This document shows positions 1-9,980 of a stretch of DNA of 64,000 nt, in pieces. The stretch spans positions 2,480,001 through 2,544,000 of the forward strand of contig CP090851.1 in NCBI GenBank assembly GCA_041879415.1. The letters are read 5' to 3'. The DNA comes from Vibrio chagasii (GTDB lineage: Bacteria; Pseudomonadota; Gammaproteobacteria; Enterobacterales; Vibrionaceae). Position 1 is the stretch's first letter. Each line of letters begins with the position of its first letter. The notes beneath the pieces were generated by a model. The model was not told the origin of the DNA and did not search any database. It saw only the letters and a list, made by a program, of their open reading frames with translations. Made by a program: the position numbers and the translations under genes.

Positions 1-122
1 CTCTACTAGCGATGAACCAGTCTTCAGTTACTAACCAAGGATACTGAGATAAATCTAGTATTTCTGATATTGTACTTGAGAGTAGAGTTTTCAAGGCTTG
101 AGTTAAAATTAATGCCCCTTAG
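1..122 (-). other. Unidentified open frame running off the left edge
   Basis: On the minus strand one frame is open from a stop near 122 to the window edge, about 38 codons. It reads like protein, with the C-proximal visible part containing LDLSQYPWLVTEDWF. There is no in-frame ATG. A purine-rich AAGGGG sits just before possible ATT or TTG starts. It lies downstream of lpxC, where vibrios usually carry a DUF721 gene and secA, but the residues do not look like either. It may be a real gene start, a decayed gene or chance. Confidence 0.2.
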
Positions 123-275
123 TGTAAGTAATTTTCACACCAACGACCATTTATAACCCCATTTGTTTGATGTGCTTGGAACTTTTCTTTCTAATTGCTG
201 ATGGATTAGCCAGACTGGCGCCCATTAGTCGATGACTTTCGGATGTTGATGACACTGTATCTGGAAAATAGATAC
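123..275. other. Intergenic stretch, no gene seen
   Basis: Spacer between the lpxC terminator and the left-edge open frame. It is AT-rich and all frames are short. It may hold the promoter of whatever lies to the left on the minus strand, but I could not pick a convincing -35/-10 pair. Confidence 0.4.
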
Positions 276-303
276 AAAAAAACCAGGCCGATAGCCTGGT
301 TTT
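276..303 (-). terminator. Intrinsic terminator of lpxC
   Basis: Inverted repeat AACCAGGC / GCCTGGTT (281-288 and 294-301) with a 5-base loop. On the minus strand it is followed by a T run (plus-strand A run at 276-282). It lies about 30 bases after the lpxC stop and probably ends the dcw transcript. Confidence 0.8.
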
Positions 304-331
304 CGAAATCTTACATTGTTGAAAACAACAA

Positions 332-1249
332 TTACGCTAAAACCATTCCAGGTTCAGCAAAAGCCACTGGCGAGCCAGCTTCTTCTTCAAATGTTGCCCA
401 TTCCCAAGCTTCTGCGTCAGCAAGTACTGCACGTAGTAGTTGGTTGTTTAGGCCGTGACCTGATTTGTATGCACGGAACTCACCGATAATAGCGTGTCCA
501 CACATGTATAGGTCACCAATCGCATCTAGCACTTTATGAGTTACAAACTCATTGTCAAAACGTAGACCTTCTTCATTAAGAATGCGGTATTCGTCTAGTA
601 CGATTGCATTATCGAAGCTACCACCAAGCACTAGGTTTTGAGATTGTAGATACTCAATATCACGCATGAAACCGAAAGTACGAGCTCGAGAAATCTCTTT
701 CACAAAACCTTGTGAAGAGAAATCAAACAACAAGCGTTGCTCATCAGATTCAATTGCAGGGTGGTTAAAGTCGATCTCAAAGTCCATACGGAAGCCGTTA
801 AATGGTACAAATTCTGCCCACTTATCACCGTCTTCAAAACGAACTGGCTTTTTAATGCGAATGAAACGTTTTGGTGCATTCAGTGTTTCAACACCCGCTT
901 GCTGAAGCAAGTATACGAATGGGCTTGCGCTACCATCCATAATTGGGATCTCTGGTGCATCTACTTCAACAATAATGTTGTCGATGCCCATGCCCGCTAG
1001 AGCAGCGTTAAGGTGTTCCACTGTAGAAATACGTACGCCTTCGTCATTCACAAGAGCAGTACATAACATAGTGTCACGAACTGATGCTGGATCAGCTGGA
1101 AAATCTACAGGTGGATTTACATCAGTACGACGGTAAACAATACCTGTATTTGCAGCTGCCGGGCGAAGAGTAAGTGTGACTTTACGACCAGAGTGGAGAC
1201 CCACACCAGTTGTTTTCACAATTTCTTTCAGAGTACGTTGTCTGATCAT
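332..1249 (-). CDS. lpxC: UDP-3-O-acyl-N-acetylglucosamine deacetylase LpxC
   Basis: Catalyses the committed step of lipid A synthesis, zinc-dependent removal of acetate from UDP-3-O-acyl-GlcNAc, in the cytoplasm. The 305-residue protein has the family's full length. The zinc ligands are visible: H79 in [10 protein letters not shown], and H238 and D242 in the [11 protein letters not shown] motif. The acid/base histidine H265 follows in KSGHGLNNQ. It is the last gene of the dcw cluster, 96 bases beyond ftsZ, with its own promoter candidate in that gap and a strong terminator after it. In E. coli LpxC level is set by FtsH proteolysis acting on the C-terminal tail; the tail here ends EPGMVLA, alanine and hydrophobic rich in the same style. 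Confidence 0.97.
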   Translation of the reverse strand: MIRQRTLKEIVKTTGVGLHSGRKVTLTLRPAAANTGIVYRRTDVNPPVDFPADPASVRDTMLCTALVNDEGVRISTVEHLNAALAGMGIDNIIVEVDAPEIPIMDGSASPFVYLLQQAGVETLNAPKRFIRIKKPVRFEDGDKWAEFVPFNGFRMDFEIDFNHPAIESDEQRLLFDFSSQGFVKEISRARTFGFMRDIEYLQSQNLVLGGSFDNAIVLDEYRILNEEGLRFDNEFVTHKVLDAIGDLYMCGHAIIGEFRAYKSGHGLNNQLLRAVLADAEAWEWATFEEEAGSPVAFAEPGMVLA

Positions 1250-1280
1250 CTGCTTGCCTCGTTATCAGTGCTACAAATCA

Positions 1281-1300
1281 CGGTCAGTATTTACCGACCG
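1281..1300 (-). other. Near-perfect inverted repeat in the ftsZ-lpxC spacer
   Basis: CGGTC-GTA and TAC-GACCG arms with one mismatch, lying at or just after the predicted lpxC start site. It could be a hairpin in read-through RNA from ftsZ, a weak terminator or an operator. There is no T run after it. Confidence 0.35.
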
Positions 1301-1303
1301 CGA

Positions 1304-1331
1304 ATTTTACCATTAATTCGACGATAGTCAA
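1304..1331 (-). promoter_or_regulatory. Putative sigma70 promoter of lpxC
   Basis: On the minus strand, TTGACT (1326-1331) and TAAAAT (1304-1309) are separated by 16 bases. Each box matches five of six consensus positions. The predicted start is near 1297, about 48 bases before the lpxC ATG. This would let lpxC be expressed apart from ftsZ. Confidence 0.5.
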
Positions 1332-1345
1332 ATTTTGGGTAATTG

Positions 1346-2575
1346 TTAATCAGCCTGACGTCGTAAGAATGCTGGAATATCTAAGTATCCGCTCTCTTTT
1401 TCAGCTTTAGGTGCTGCACTTTGGCTAGCGCCTGTACCTGAAGAAACAGGCGACGTTGTTGGCTGCGGCTTAACTTGAGGTTTTACCTCAGTTTTTTCTT
1501 GCAATGGCTGTGCCACTTTCTCTTCCACTTTTGGTGCAGCTTGTGCCGCTACTTGTGGTTGAGGAGTTGGTGCAACCTTAGCTTTACCACCAGCAACTAA
1601 TGTAATGTCTGGCTTTCTCTCTGTACCGATACCTGTTGCAACAACAGTTACACGGATTTCGTCCGTCATATCAGGGTCTAGAGAAGTACCAATCACAACT
1701 GTTGCGTTATCAGAAGCGAATGCCTTAACTGTGTTACCTACTGTCTCGAATTCATCTAGACGCATATCTAGGCCAGCTGTGATGTTCACAAGAACGCCAC
1801 GCGCACCAGCTAGGTCGATGTCTTCTAGTAGTGGGCTAGAAATTGCCGTTTCAGCAGCTTCTTCAGCACGGTCTTCACCTTTTGCGATACCGCTACCCAT
1901 CATTGCATGACCCATTTCCGACATTACGGTGCGAACATCCGCGAAGTCGACGTTGATCATACCAGGGCGAGTAATTAGCTCAGCGATACCTTGTACAGCG
2001 TTTTTAAGTACATCATTTGCACTTGCGAAAGCTTCTAGCAGTGTAACGCCACGGCCTAGTACTTTAAGTAGCTTTTCATTTGGAATCGTAATTAATGAAT
2101 CCACATGTTTAGAAAGCTCTTCGATACCTTGCTCAGCAAACGCTAGACGCTTTTTGCCTTCAAAGCTAAATGGCTTAGTTACAACAGCAACGGTTAGCAC
2201 ACCAAGCTCTTTCGCAACTTCAGCAATAACTGGAGCAGCACCTGTACCAGTACCACCGCCCATACCAGCTGCGATAAATACCATATCGGCGCCAGTTAGA
2301 ACTTCTTTAATTCTTTCTCGATCTTCGAGAGCTGCATCACGGCCTACTTGTGGGTTTGCACCAGCGCCAAGACCTTTAGTGATATCACCACCAATTTGGA
2401 TCACGCTGCTCACGCTTGTTTTACGAAGTGCTTGCGCATCAGTGTTAACACTGATGAACTCTACGCCTTCGATTGATTCACGTACCATGTGCTCAACAGC
2501 GTTACCGCCACCGCCACCAACTCCAACGACTTTAATTACTGCATCGTCAGACATTTCCATCATCGGTTCAAACAT
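1346..2575 (-). CDS. ftsZ: Cell division GTPase FtsZ
   Basis: Tubulin homologue that polymerises into the Z ring at mid-cell. The GTP-binding signature GGGTGTG is at residues 106-112. The T7 loop has N208, D210 and D213, which complete the GTPase site of the next subunit. A variable linker rich in P, Q, A and K (about 320-390) leads to the C-terminal peptide [11 protein letters not shown], the docking site for FtsA and ZipA. The length of 409 residues is slightly above E. coli FtsZ (383), the difference lying in the linker. It sits 31 bases after ftsA, so it is cotranscribed with ftsQA. Confidence 0.98.
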   Translation of the reverse strand: MFEPMMEMSDDAVIKVVGVGGGGGNAVEHMVRESIEGVEFISVNTDAQALRKTSVSSVIQIGGDITKGLGAGANPQVGRDAALEDRERIKEVLTGADMVFIAAGMGGGTGTGAAPVIAEVAKELGVLTVAVVTKPFSFEGKKRLAFAEQGIEELSKHVDSLITIPNEKLLKVLGRGVTLLEAFASANDVLKNAVQGIAELITRPGMINVDFADVRTVMSEMGHAMMGSGIAKGEDRAEEAAETAISSPLLEDIDLAGARGVLVNITAGLDMRLDEFETVGNTVKAFASDNATVVIGTSLDPDMTDEIRVTVVATGIGTERKPDITLVAGGKAKVAPTPQPQVAAQAAPKVEEKVAQPLQEKTEVKPQVKPQPTTSPVSSGTGASQSAAPKAEKESGYLDIPAFLRRQAD

Positions 2576-2606
2576 GTGTTATCTCCGTTTTTTCCTGCAA
2601 CTCAGG

Positions 2607-3875
2607 TTAAAACTCTTTTTGTATCCAATTACGCAATTTACCAAATAAACCAGACATCGAAGGTGCTGAACGCTTAGGTTCGCTGTAATCACCTTCATCA
2701 CTGATCTGACAATCTCTTGCGTAATGAAGTAAACCAACCGCCGTAGAATGATACGGCTCTTTAACATAATCAGTTAAGCCACTAACTTCTAATGGCTTAC
2801 CAACTCGAACTTGATTGCGGAAAACACGTTCCGCACACTCTACCAACCCGTCAATTTGTGCCGCTCCACCAGTGAGAACGACGCCAGCTGCAAGGTGGTG
2901 TTTAATACCTTCGTCTCGTAGCTGTAATTGAACCGTATCGATAGTTTGGTTAACGAGCCCCATAAGTTCAGTGTAACGTGGTTCAATCACTTCCGACAAA
3001 GTTTGTCGTTGCAAACTTCTCGATGGGCGACCACCAACACTTGGGACGTTAACAGAGTCATCCTTGCTAACGAGCTCACTCAGAGCGCAACCATGGTTTA
3101 CTTTTATCTCTTCGGCATCACTCACTGGCGTACCGAAAGCGAAGGCAATATCACTGGTTACTGCATTTCCTGCGTAGGAAAAGACTTCTGTGTGTCGTAG
3201 TGCACCGCCAGTCCAGATGGAAATATCCATTGTACCCGCGCCGATATCAACCACACACACTCCGAGTTCTCGCTCATCTTCAGTAATTACCGCATTACTT
3301 GAGGCAAGTCCTGAAAACACGATTTGCTCTACTGTGAGACCACATCGTTCAACAGCTTTAATAATGTTTCTCGCCATGTCGCTATGGCAAGAAATTAGAT
3401 GAACGCTCACCTCCATTCGGACACCAGACAGACCAAGTGGGTTCTTAATCCCTTCTTGATAATCAATGGTAAATTCTTGTGGGATCACGTGCAGAATTCT
3501 CTGCTCTTCACCTATTTTAATTGATTTCGCGGTATGGATCGCTCGATCCATATCGTCTTGAGACACCTCTTCATCAGAGATAGTGCCCATGCCTTTTTCA
3601 ATTCGGCTTGCGATATGTTTGCCTGATAGCGAGATAAACACATTGCTGATTTGGCATTCAGCCATCAACTCTGCTTGATCAATTGCTCGCTGAACCGACT
3701 TAACTACCGACTCTAGGTCGTTCACACCACCTTTATCCATACCTCTGGATGGGCTTTGCCCAGAGCCAATGATATTGATTTGACCATCAGGCAGTATTTC
3801 ACCAACCAGAGCTGATATGGTCGCAGTGCCTATATCAAGACCAACGATTATGTTGTCATCTGCGGTCTTAGTCAT
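2607..3875 (-). CDS. ftsA: Cell division protein FtsA, actin-like FtsZ tether
   Basis: Actin-fold ATPase that anchors FtsZ filaments to the inner membrane and recruits later division proteins. The phosphate-1 loop is seen as GLDIGTATISALVGE near residues 13-27. A second nucleotide motif, VVDIGAGTMDISIW, is at about 209-222. The protein ends in an amphipathic helix, GKLRNWIQKEF, the usual membrane-targeting sequence. Its 422 residues match E. coli FtsA (420). The start overlaps the ftsQ stop by 8 bases, which suggests translational coupling. Confidence 0.98.
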   Translation of the reverse strand: MTKTADDNIIVGLDIGTATISALVGEILPDGQINIIGSGQSPSRGMDKGGVNDLESVVKSVQRAIDQAELMAECQISNVFISLSGKHIASRIEKGMGTISDEEVSQDDMDRAIHTAKSIKIGEEQRILHVIPQEFTIDYQEGIKNPLGLSGVRMEVSVHLISCHSDMARNIIKAVERCGLTVEQIVFSGLASSNAVITEDERELGVCVVDIGAGTMDISIWTGGALRHTEVFSYAGNAVTSDIAFAFGTPVSDAEEIKVNHGCALSELVSKDDSVNVPSVGGRPSRSLQRQTLSEVIEPRYTELMGLVNQTIDTVQLQLRDEGIKHHLAAGVVLTGGAAQIDGLVECAERVFRNQVRVGKPLEVSGLTDYVKEPYHSTAVGLLHYARDCQISDEGDYSEPKRSAPSMSGLFGKLRNWIQKEF

Positions 3876-4647
3876 CTGTGCTCTCTTCTAACTCTTGCTC
3901 TGGAAACCAGCCTACAGCGGCTCCCGTATCATACCTGAGGTCGATGTAGCTCACTTGATTCGCCTTACTACCAAGTTCGTTGTAAAGCGAAATGAAGCGT
4001 TCAACACGCTCATCTAAAGAATCTTTACCTAGTTCTAAACGGATACCGTTATCTAGGATTATTTGCCAAGCGCGACGTTCGTTGAGAACAAGTGAGGTAA
4101 CGGTTAACCCTAGACTGTTAATCAAAGGGGTTATCTTTCTCCACTTTTCGATCACTTCTTGGCTGGTGCCATCTGGGCCGTAAAGCTTAACTCTATCGCC
4201 TTTCAGAAGGCCGATATCGCCATTAAACACCTGACCATCATCATTCAACAGCATGTTGCCATTCCAGATTGCTGCCGCATGATACTCAGTCAAAAATACT
4301 TTTATAGTGTCTGGCCACTGTTTACGGATAGAGACGACTGACACCCAAGGCAACGCTTCTAAACTGTCTTGCAACACACCGATGTCTTGCGACATGAATG
4401 TACCAATATGCTCAAGTTTGCCAAAAGCATGCTGAACATCACCAGCGGTTACATAAGTTAAGTCACCTTGAATAACTATTTTGGAGAGAGGCAATCGCTG
4501 ATCGTCCCACATCCAAGTCAGAGTGGTATAGAAAAGAAACCCAATGAATAGCAATACCATGACAAAAAAAGACCCGCCTAAAGCGTGTTTCTTGAGCGAT
4601 GGTAAACTGAATAGGTGGCGGTTTTCGCTAAAAGTACTTTCTACCAA
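3868..4647 (-). CDS. ftsQ: Cell division protein FtsQ
   Basis: Bitopic inner-membrane protein that, with FtsL and FtsB, links early and late divisome assembly and controls septal peptidoglycan synthesis. A short cytoplasmic tail (1-23) precedes one membrane helix (about 24-46), then a periplasmic POTRA domain (about 54-123, SKIVIQGDLTYVTAGDVQ) and a beta domain. The 259 residues fit the family. It is the first gene of an ftsQAZ sub-operon, with its own promoter in the 4648-4838 spacer. In E. coli ddlB lies between murC and ftsQ; here it is absent. Confidence 0.95.
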   Translation of the reverse strand: MVESTFSENRHLFSLPSLKKHALGGSFFVMVLLFIGFLFYTTLTWMWDDQRLPLSKIVIQGDLTYVTAGDVQHAFGKLEHIGTFMSQDIGVLQDSLEALPWVSVVSIRKQWPDTIKVFLTEYHAAAIWNGNMLLNDDGQVFNGDIGLLKGDRVKLYGPDGTSQEVIEKWRKITPLINSLGLTVTSLVLNERRAWQIILDNGIRLELGKDSLDERVERFISLYNELGSKANQVSYIDLRYDTGAAVGWFPEQELEESTDD

Positions 4648-4728
4648 AGCCCGCTTTCCCTGTCGTTGGTTCGCAATTCTATTCCCTATCTTCGTAATAG
4701 AGGTAAAAGCACTTACTTTAACCTATGA

Positions 4729-4765
4729 ATTATACTGAGCAAAATCAAACTATCAAACGTTGATA
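4729..4765 (-). promoter_or_regulatory. Putative sigma70 promoter of ftsQAZ with overlapping dyad
   Basis: On the minus strand a perfect TATAAT (4729-4734) is preceded at 16 bases by TTGATA (4751-4756). The -35 box is one arm of the inverted repeat TATCAA-ACG-TTGATA (4751-4765), so a dimeric regulator could cover it. The predicted start is near 4722, about 75 bases before ftsQ. Confidence 0.55.
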
Positions 4766-4787
4766 ATAAGATTTTTGGTCAATTTTA

Positions 4788-4816
4788 GGTCAATCGCAAG
4801 AAGTGAGCGATTGACC
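4788..4816 (-). other. 10-bp hairpin between murC and ftsQ
   Basis: Perfect inverted repeat GGTCAATCGC / GCGATTGACC with a 9-base loop, placed 22 bases after the murC stop. There is no long T run on the minus side, so it is a weak terminator or an RNA processing or stability element that could separate the mur mRNA from ftsQAZ. Confidence 0.5.
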
Positions 4817-4838
4817 ACAGTATGTAGACAGTATTCTG

Positions 4839-6299
4839 CTACACGTTCTTCATTTTATTAATGTCTAACTGTAATGATTCTAGCTGCTTAGCCACACGAC
4901 CAACATCGCCTGCACCCTGCGTCAGTACAAGGTCGCCGCCTTGAATTACGTTAGCTAAAACCGATGGCAGAGTATTAATATCAGCCACAAAGATTGGGTC
5001 AATCTTACCACGCCCACGAATAGTTCGACTTAACGAGCGTCCGTCTGCCCCTGCAATAGGTTTCTCACCAGCAGAATAAACATCTAGTAAGATTAAGACA
5101 TCAACCTGCTCAAGAACGTTAGCAAAGTCATCATATAGGTCACGCGTTCGGCTATAACGATGTGGTTGGAAAATCATCACAAGACGCTTATCAGCCCAAC
5201 CACTACGAGCAGCCTGAATTGTTACATCAACTTCCGTTGGGTGATGACCATAATCGTCCACCAACATTGCGACACCGTTACCAGTTTCGTACTCACCAAG
5301 GTGATCGAATCGACGTCCAGTACCTTCGGTTCCCGCCATCGCTTTTAGGATCGCTTCATCGCTGATGTCATCTTCTGTCGCCACTGCAATTGCCGCCGAT
5401 GCATTCAGTGCATTATGACGACCTGGGATGTTCAGCGTAATATCAAGATTAGCTTTACCTTCACGAACTACTGTGAACTTACCTTGCTGGCCTTCTTGTA
5501 CGTAGTTCTCGATACGGATATCCGCATCTTCTGAGAAGCCGTAAGTAATCACTTGGCGGCTAACCTGAGGAATAAGCTCACGAACAACAGGGTCATCCAC
5601 ACACATCACAGCCTGACCGTAGAATGGCAGGTTGTGTAAGAAATCGATAAACGTCTGCTTTAGTGTTTCGAAGTCACCGCCATAGGTATCCATGTGATCG
5701 GCTTCGATATTGGTTACGATACTCACCATAGGTTGCAGGTGTAAGAATGATGCATCACTCTCATCAGCTTCAGCGATAAGGATACGGCTTGAACCTAAAC
5801 GTGCATTGGTACCTGCGCTTTTCACTAAACCGCCGTTTACAAACGTTGGATCTAGGCCAGCTTCAGAGTAAATCTGTGTAACCAAAGCAGTCGTTGTTGT
5901 CTTACCGTGCGTACCTGCCACGGCAATACCGTGACGAAAACGCATCAGCTCAGCCAGCATTTCTGCACGACGAACGATAGGTGTGCGCGCTTCACGAGCG
6001 GCAATAATCTCAGGGTTCTCTTCGTTGATAGCGGTTGATACCACGACCACACTTGCATCAGCAACGTTACTTGCTTGGTGACCAATGAAAACAGTCGCAC
6101 CCTTGCTAACTAAACGCTCTGTCACTGGGTTTTGAGCAATATCAGAACCAGTGATCTGGTAGCCTTCATTTAGCAAGACTTCAGCAATCCCGCTCATTCC
6201 AGCACCACCAATACCAATGAAGTGGATAGATTTAACACGGCGCATCTCTGGCACCATTGCACGGATTTGCGCTAAGTCTTGGGTATGTTCAATCGTCAT
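4839..6299 (-). CDS. murC: UDP-N-acetylmuramate--L-alanine ligase MurC
   Basis: Adds L-alanine to UDP-MurNAc with ATP, the first amino acid ligation of peptidoglycan precursor synthesis, in the cytoplasm. The N-terminal Rossmann motif [13 protein letters not shown] binds the UDP-sugar. The ATP loop GTHGKTTTT follows at about 130. A C-terminal ligase domain contains [11 protein letters not shown], the MurC-type signature. I place the start at the ATG at 6299; an upstream TTG at 6302 is in frame. The length of 486 residues matches the family (491 in E. coli). It follows murG by 13 bases. Confidence 0.97.
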   Translation of the reverse strand: MTIEHTQDLAQIRAMVPEMRRVKSIHFIGIGGAGMSGIAEVLLNEGYQITGSDIAQNPVTERLVSKGATVFIGHQASNVADASVVVVSTAINEENPEIIAAREARTPIVRRAEMLAELMRFRHGIAVAGTHGKTTTTALVTQIYSEAGLDPTFVNGGLVKSAGTNARLGSSRILIAEADESDASFLHLQPMVSIVTNIEADHMDTYGGDFETLKQTFIDFLHNLPFYGQAVMCVDDPVVRELIPQVSRQVITYGFSEDADIRIENYVQEGQQGKFTVVREGKANLDITLNIPGRHNALNASAAIAVATEDDISDEAILKAMAGTEGTGRRFDHLGEYETGNGVAMLVDDYGHHPTEVDVTIQAARSGWADKRLVMIFQPHRYSRTRDLYDDFANVLEQVDVLILLDVYSAGEKPIAGADGRSLSRTIRGRGKIDPIFVADINTLPSVLANVIQGGDLVLTQGAGDVGRVAKQLESLQLDINKMKNV

Positions 6300-6312
6300 C
6301 AATTCAGTCTCA

Positions 6313-7374
6313 TTATTTTGCTAAAGCTTTAATCGCTTCAGCGACGGTAACGTCAGCATTAAGCTTGGCTGCTTGACGCGCTTTTGTTGCCATCATTTTT
6401 AATTCATTTCTATCAAGATCAGCGATGGTGTTCGCTAACTTTTCAGCTGTCAGTTGTGGCTGTTCAATCATTAACGCCGCACCACATTCAACTAAATGGT
6501 CGGCATTCAGTGCTTGCTGTCTGTCTTTATGCATGAACGGAACAAAAATAGAACCGACACCGGCTGCAGACACTTCTGATACCGTTAACGCACCGGAGCG
6601 ACACACTAGTAGATCTGCCCACTCATAAGCTTGCGCCACATCATCAATAAATTCAGTCACTTGAACATTATCTACAGAATGTGATTTATATTGTTCAATC
6701 ACTTGCTGTTGATTGTTCTTACCCGCTTGGTGCACCACAGTGAAGCCTTCTCCAAGCTGTGCCATCGCAATAGGTAAAGTATCGTTGAGGATTTTAGCCC
6801 CCTGGCTGCCACCCATAACTAAAATGCGGATATCGCCATCACGCTCAGCCATGCGCTGCTCAGGCTCCGGTAAAGCTACCACGTCCTCACGAACTGGGTT
6901 CCCCACTACTTCAGCAGTAGGAAATGCCCCAGGGAAGGCTTGGAAAACCTTTTTCGCAATCTTAGATAGCCACTGGTTGGTTAGACCCGCCACAGCATTT
7001 TGTTCATGCAAAACCACTGGAATGCCTGATAGCCATGCCGCAATACCACCTGGGCCACTCACATAGCCACCCATGCCAAGTACCACGTCAGGCTGCCATG
7101 CTTTGATATGCTGCTTTGCTTGAAGTATGGCATTAATAATTTGGAATGGGGCTTTAATTAGCTTGCTAATGCCTTGACCACGCAGGCCTTTCACTTTAAT
7201 GAAGTCGATCTCAATGCCATGCTTTGGCACTAAATCCGCTTCCATCCTGTCTGCTGTGCCTAACCAGCGAATTTCCCAACCTTGTTGCTGAAGCTTTTTC
7301 GCTACTGCTAACCCAGGGAAAACGTGACCGCCAGTACCACCAGCCATCACTAAAAGTTTTTTGTTTTGTTTCAT
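6313..7374 (-). CDS. murG: MurG, lipid II-forming GlcNAc transferase
   Basis: Transfers GlcNAc from UDP-GlcNAc to lipid I to make lipid II on the cytoplasmic face of the inner membrane. The GT-B fold is seen: the N-terminal glycine loop [19 protein letters not shown], a second glycine loop [11 protein letters not shown] near residue 100, and the C-terminal UDP-binding segment [12 protein letters not shown] with a later [10 protein letters not shown] motif. The 353 residues match E. coli MurG (355). It lies between ftsW and murC with 12- and 13-base gaps. Confidence 0.97.
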   Translation of the reverse strand: MKQNKKLLVMAGGTGGHVFPGLAVAKKLQQQGWEIRWLGTADRMEADLVPKHGIEIDFIKVKGLRGQGISKLIKAPFQIINAILQAKQHIKAWQPDVVLGMGGYVSGPGGIAAWLSGIPVVLHEQNAVAGLTNQWLSKIAKKVFQAFPGAFPTAEVVGNPVREDVVALPEPEQRMAERDGDIRILVMGGSQGAKILNDTLPIAMAQLGEGFTVVHQAGKNNQQQVIEQYKSHSVDNVQVTEFIDDVAQAYEWADLLVCRSGALTVSEVSAAGVGSIFVPFMHKDRQQALNADHLVECGAALMIEQPQLTAEKLANTIADLDRNELKMMATKARQAAKLNADVTVAEAIKALAK

Positions 7375-7386
7375 CGCGTTAGATTC

Positions 7387-8583
7387 TTATTCTACTAATT
7401 CGTTTTGATTGTCAGCTTGTTGTTTTTGTTGCATTCGGCATTCGTGGTCAATGCGCAGCAGCATTGATACCGCCACAGACATAACAATTAAACTCGAGCC
7501 ACCATAACTAATTAGCGGCAGGGTTAGACCTTTGGTCGGAACAATGCCAGATGCAGCACCTACGTTAACAAGCGTCTGAAACGCAAACCAAATACCAATA
7601 CCAAAAGCCAGATAACCACTGAATACCTGATCATGTTCGAAGGCTTTTTTGCCAATCAGAATAGCTTTTAACACCAAGCTAAAGATCAACATTAATACTA
7701 AGGTAACACCGACAAAACCAAGCTCTTCAGCCAAGACCGCAAATACAAAGTCGGTATGCGCTTCTGGTAGGTATTCGAGTTTTTGAATCGAGTTACCAAG
7801 ACCTTGCCCCATCCAATCACCACGGCCGAACGCCATCAATGACTGAGTTAATTGGTAACCACTACCAAATGGGTCATTCCAAGGTTCCCAGAATGAAGTC
7901 ACACGTCGAACACGGTAAGGTTCAATTACGATCAAACCAACGACGGCGGCAATACCAGCGACCATCAAGGCAATAAACTGTGACAACTTGGCACCAGCAA
8001 TGAACAACATGCCAAACAGGGTCACCAACATTACAACTACGGTACCTAAGTCGGGTTGACCAAGTAGCAAGACGGCAAAAGCACCAAACACCATGATGGG
8101 TTTTGCAAAACCACCAAAAAAGGTTTTTCTCACTTCGTCTTGTTTACGAACCAAGTAGCCCGCCATGAAGATAAACAAGGAAAGCTTAGCGACCTCGGCA
8201 GGCTGTAAGTTAAATAGCCCAAGAGGTATCCAGCGAGATGCACCGTTAACTGACTTACCGACGGCTAATACCACGACCAGCAAGAAGAAGGATAAACCCA
8301 ACAGGTACATACTGTATTGAAACCAGCGCTTCATCGGGATTTGCAATATCACACTGGATACACCCAATGCGAGCAACAGGAAGATCGCGTGACGGAACAT
8401 AAAGTGAAACGGCTGATCGGTTAAACGAGCACTGATTGGGAACGAAGCAGACGTTACCATCACCAAACCTGTCAGCATTAGCCCAAGAGCAATCCATACC
8501 AATTGACGATCGTAAAGCGCCTCAGGAGTAGCACGGTTTAGCCACTGCCAGATGGATTGATTAATCTCTTTGACTCTTTGCAC
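7387..8583 (-). CDS. ftsW: SEDS-family peptidoglycan polymerase FtsW
   Basis: Septal peptidoglycan glycosyltransferase that works with the FtsI transpeptidase. The protein is polytopic, with about ten membrane helices. The SEDS landmarks include [19 protein letters not shown] in the large periplasmic loop, which holds the catalytic aspartate region, and the C-terminal [16 protein letters not shown] signature. Translation appears to start at a GTG preceded by AAGGA, giving 398 residues (414 in E. coli). It is cotranscribed with murD and murG. Confidence 0.96.
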   Translation of the reverse strand: MQRVKEINQSIWQWLNRATPEALYDRQLVWIALGLMLTGLVMVTSASFPISARLTDQPFHFMFRHAIFLLLALGVSSVILQIPMKRWFQYSMYLLGLSFFLLVVVLAVGKSVNGASRWIPLGLFNLQPAEVAKLSLFIFMAGYLVRKQDEVRKTFFGGFAKPIMVFGAFAVLLLGQPDLGTVVVMLVTLFGMLFIAGAKLSQFIALMVAGIAAVVGLIVIEPYRVRRVTSFWEPWNDPFGSGYQLTQSLMAFGRGDWMGQGLGNSIQKLEYLPEAHTDFVFAVLAEELGFVGVTLVLMLIFSLVLKAILIGKKAFEHDQVFSGYLAFGIGIWFAFQTLVNVGAASGIVPTKGLTLPLISYGGSSLIVMSVAVSMLLRIDHECRMQQKQQADNQNELVE

Positions 8584-8605
8584 TGAATGTTAGTCCTTCA
8601 ACACG

Positions 8606-9922
8606 TTAAGCATACTCATGAGCAAGCTCAGTGAACGCATCACCTCTTGCCATGAAATTATTAAATTGATCGAAGCTTGCGCACGCCGGAGACAGCATCA
8701 CCATATCTCCAGCCACCAGCTGTGGCGAGATGGATTCGATTATCTGCTGCATGGTATCGAACTTTTGTGCCGATGGGTGTAGTGGCATGAATTGATCTGC
8801 ATCTTCACCGAAACAACACAATTGAACACGTTCAAGTTGCGCTAATACAGGTTCCAACTCGCTAAAATCAGCACCTTTACCCACGCCGCCAACAAGAAGA
8901 TATAGCGTACCTTGATACTCCAAACCAGACAGAGCCGCCAATGTGCTGGCAACGTTTGTTGCTTTGGAGTCATTAACCCATTTGATTTCGCGCTTATCAG
9001 CCACCACTTGGCAACGATGCGTCAAACCGTTATAGGCCTTCAAAGCCTCTAGACTTTTGTTGTAGTCGATACCAACTTGCTTCAATAGTGCAAGAGAGAC
9101 TAACGTATTCGCCACATTGTGACGTCCAACCAATGTTAAATCTTGAGTAGTAAGGACCGGTTTACCGTTATCGACCAGCCATTCACTACCATCAATCGTT
9201 GACACACCAAACTCTTGGTTATCTAGGCCAAAAGTTACCAATGGCATTGTTTGGTCAGGGTAAGTCTCTTTGTCTTCACGATTTACAATCGCACACTGCG
9301 CGTTATTAAAGATTCTTAGCTTAGCCTCACGGTAATCAGCCATGCCCTGATAGCGATCCATGTGATCTTCAGACAGGTTTAAGAATGCCGCAGCGGCAAG
9401 GTTTAAATTCGATGTGGTTTCTAGCTGAAAACTTGAAAGCTCAAGGACATATAAATCGGCATCAAGCTCTAAGAGGTCTAGAGCAGGAATACCAATATTG
9501 CCACCAACACCAACATTAAGCCCAGCAGCTTTAGCAAGCACACCAGTCAAATCCGTCACGGTGCTCTTACCGTTTGAACCAGTGATCGCCACAACAGGTT
9601 TATCGACTGCCCAGCCAAATAGCTCAATGTCACCAACGACAGGCGTTCCTGCTTGAAGCACATCTTGAATTTCCGGCGTCGCTAAAGCAATTCCTGGGTT
9701 AGCAACTACCAAGTCAGCTTCAGCTAGCCATTGGCTATTCCAACTTCCAGAATGCAGCTCTACCGATTCAGGCAAAGATTCCTTTCCTGGTGGCAGCTCT
9801 CGCGTATCAATGACCTTTACATGCGTTTGAGGCTGATATTTTACGAGATGTTTAACGACAGAGAGCCCGGTAATACCGAGCCCCACAACCACTACATTTT
9901 GAATATTTTGCCAACGTTCCAT
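8606..9922 (-). CDS. murD: UDP-N-acetylmuramoylalanine--D-glutamate ligase MurD
   Basis: Adds D-glutamate to UDP-MurNAc-L-Ala. The N-terminal Rossmann-like UDP-binding segment is [16 protein letters not shown]. The ATP loop [11 protein letters not shown] is near residue 115, and [12 protein letters not shown], in the central domain, is shared by Mur ligases. The C-terminal domain has [15 protein letters not shown]. Its 438 residues equal E. coli MurD. The gap to mraY upstream is 58 bases and holds a short inverted repeat but no clear terminator. Confidence 0.97.
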   Translation of the reverse strand: MERWQNIQNVVVVGLGITGLSVVKHLVKYQPQTHVKVIDTRELPPGKESLPESVELHSGSWNSQWLAEADLVVANPGIALATPEIQDVLQAGTPVVGDIELFGWAVDKPVVAITGSNGKSTVTDLTGVLAKAAGLNVGVGGNIGIPALDLLELDADLYVLELSSFQLETTSNLNLAAAAFLNLSEDHMDRYQGMADYREAKLRIFNNAQCAIVNREDKETYPDQTMPLVTFGLDNQEFGVSTIDGSEWLVDNGKPVLTTQDLTLVGRHNVANTLVSLALLKQVGIDYNKSLEALKAYNGLTHRCQVVADKREIKWVNDSKATNVASTLAALSGLEYQGTLYLLVGGVGKGADFSELEPVLAQLERVQLCCFGEDADQFMPLHPSAQKFDTMQQIIESISPQLVAGDMVMLSPACASFDQFNNFMARGDAFTELAHEYA

Positions 9923-9980
9923 TTAAACAAGATGCTCTTAATAGTTTTAAAGAGCCCCTATAACAGAGGCTCACATAGGA

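Noticed and set aside
1929..2648. Plus-strand open frame of 239 codons over ftsZ
   Set aside because: It is antisense to a certain gene, rich in S, T and P as expected from the reverse complement of FtsZ codons, and lacks a start signal.
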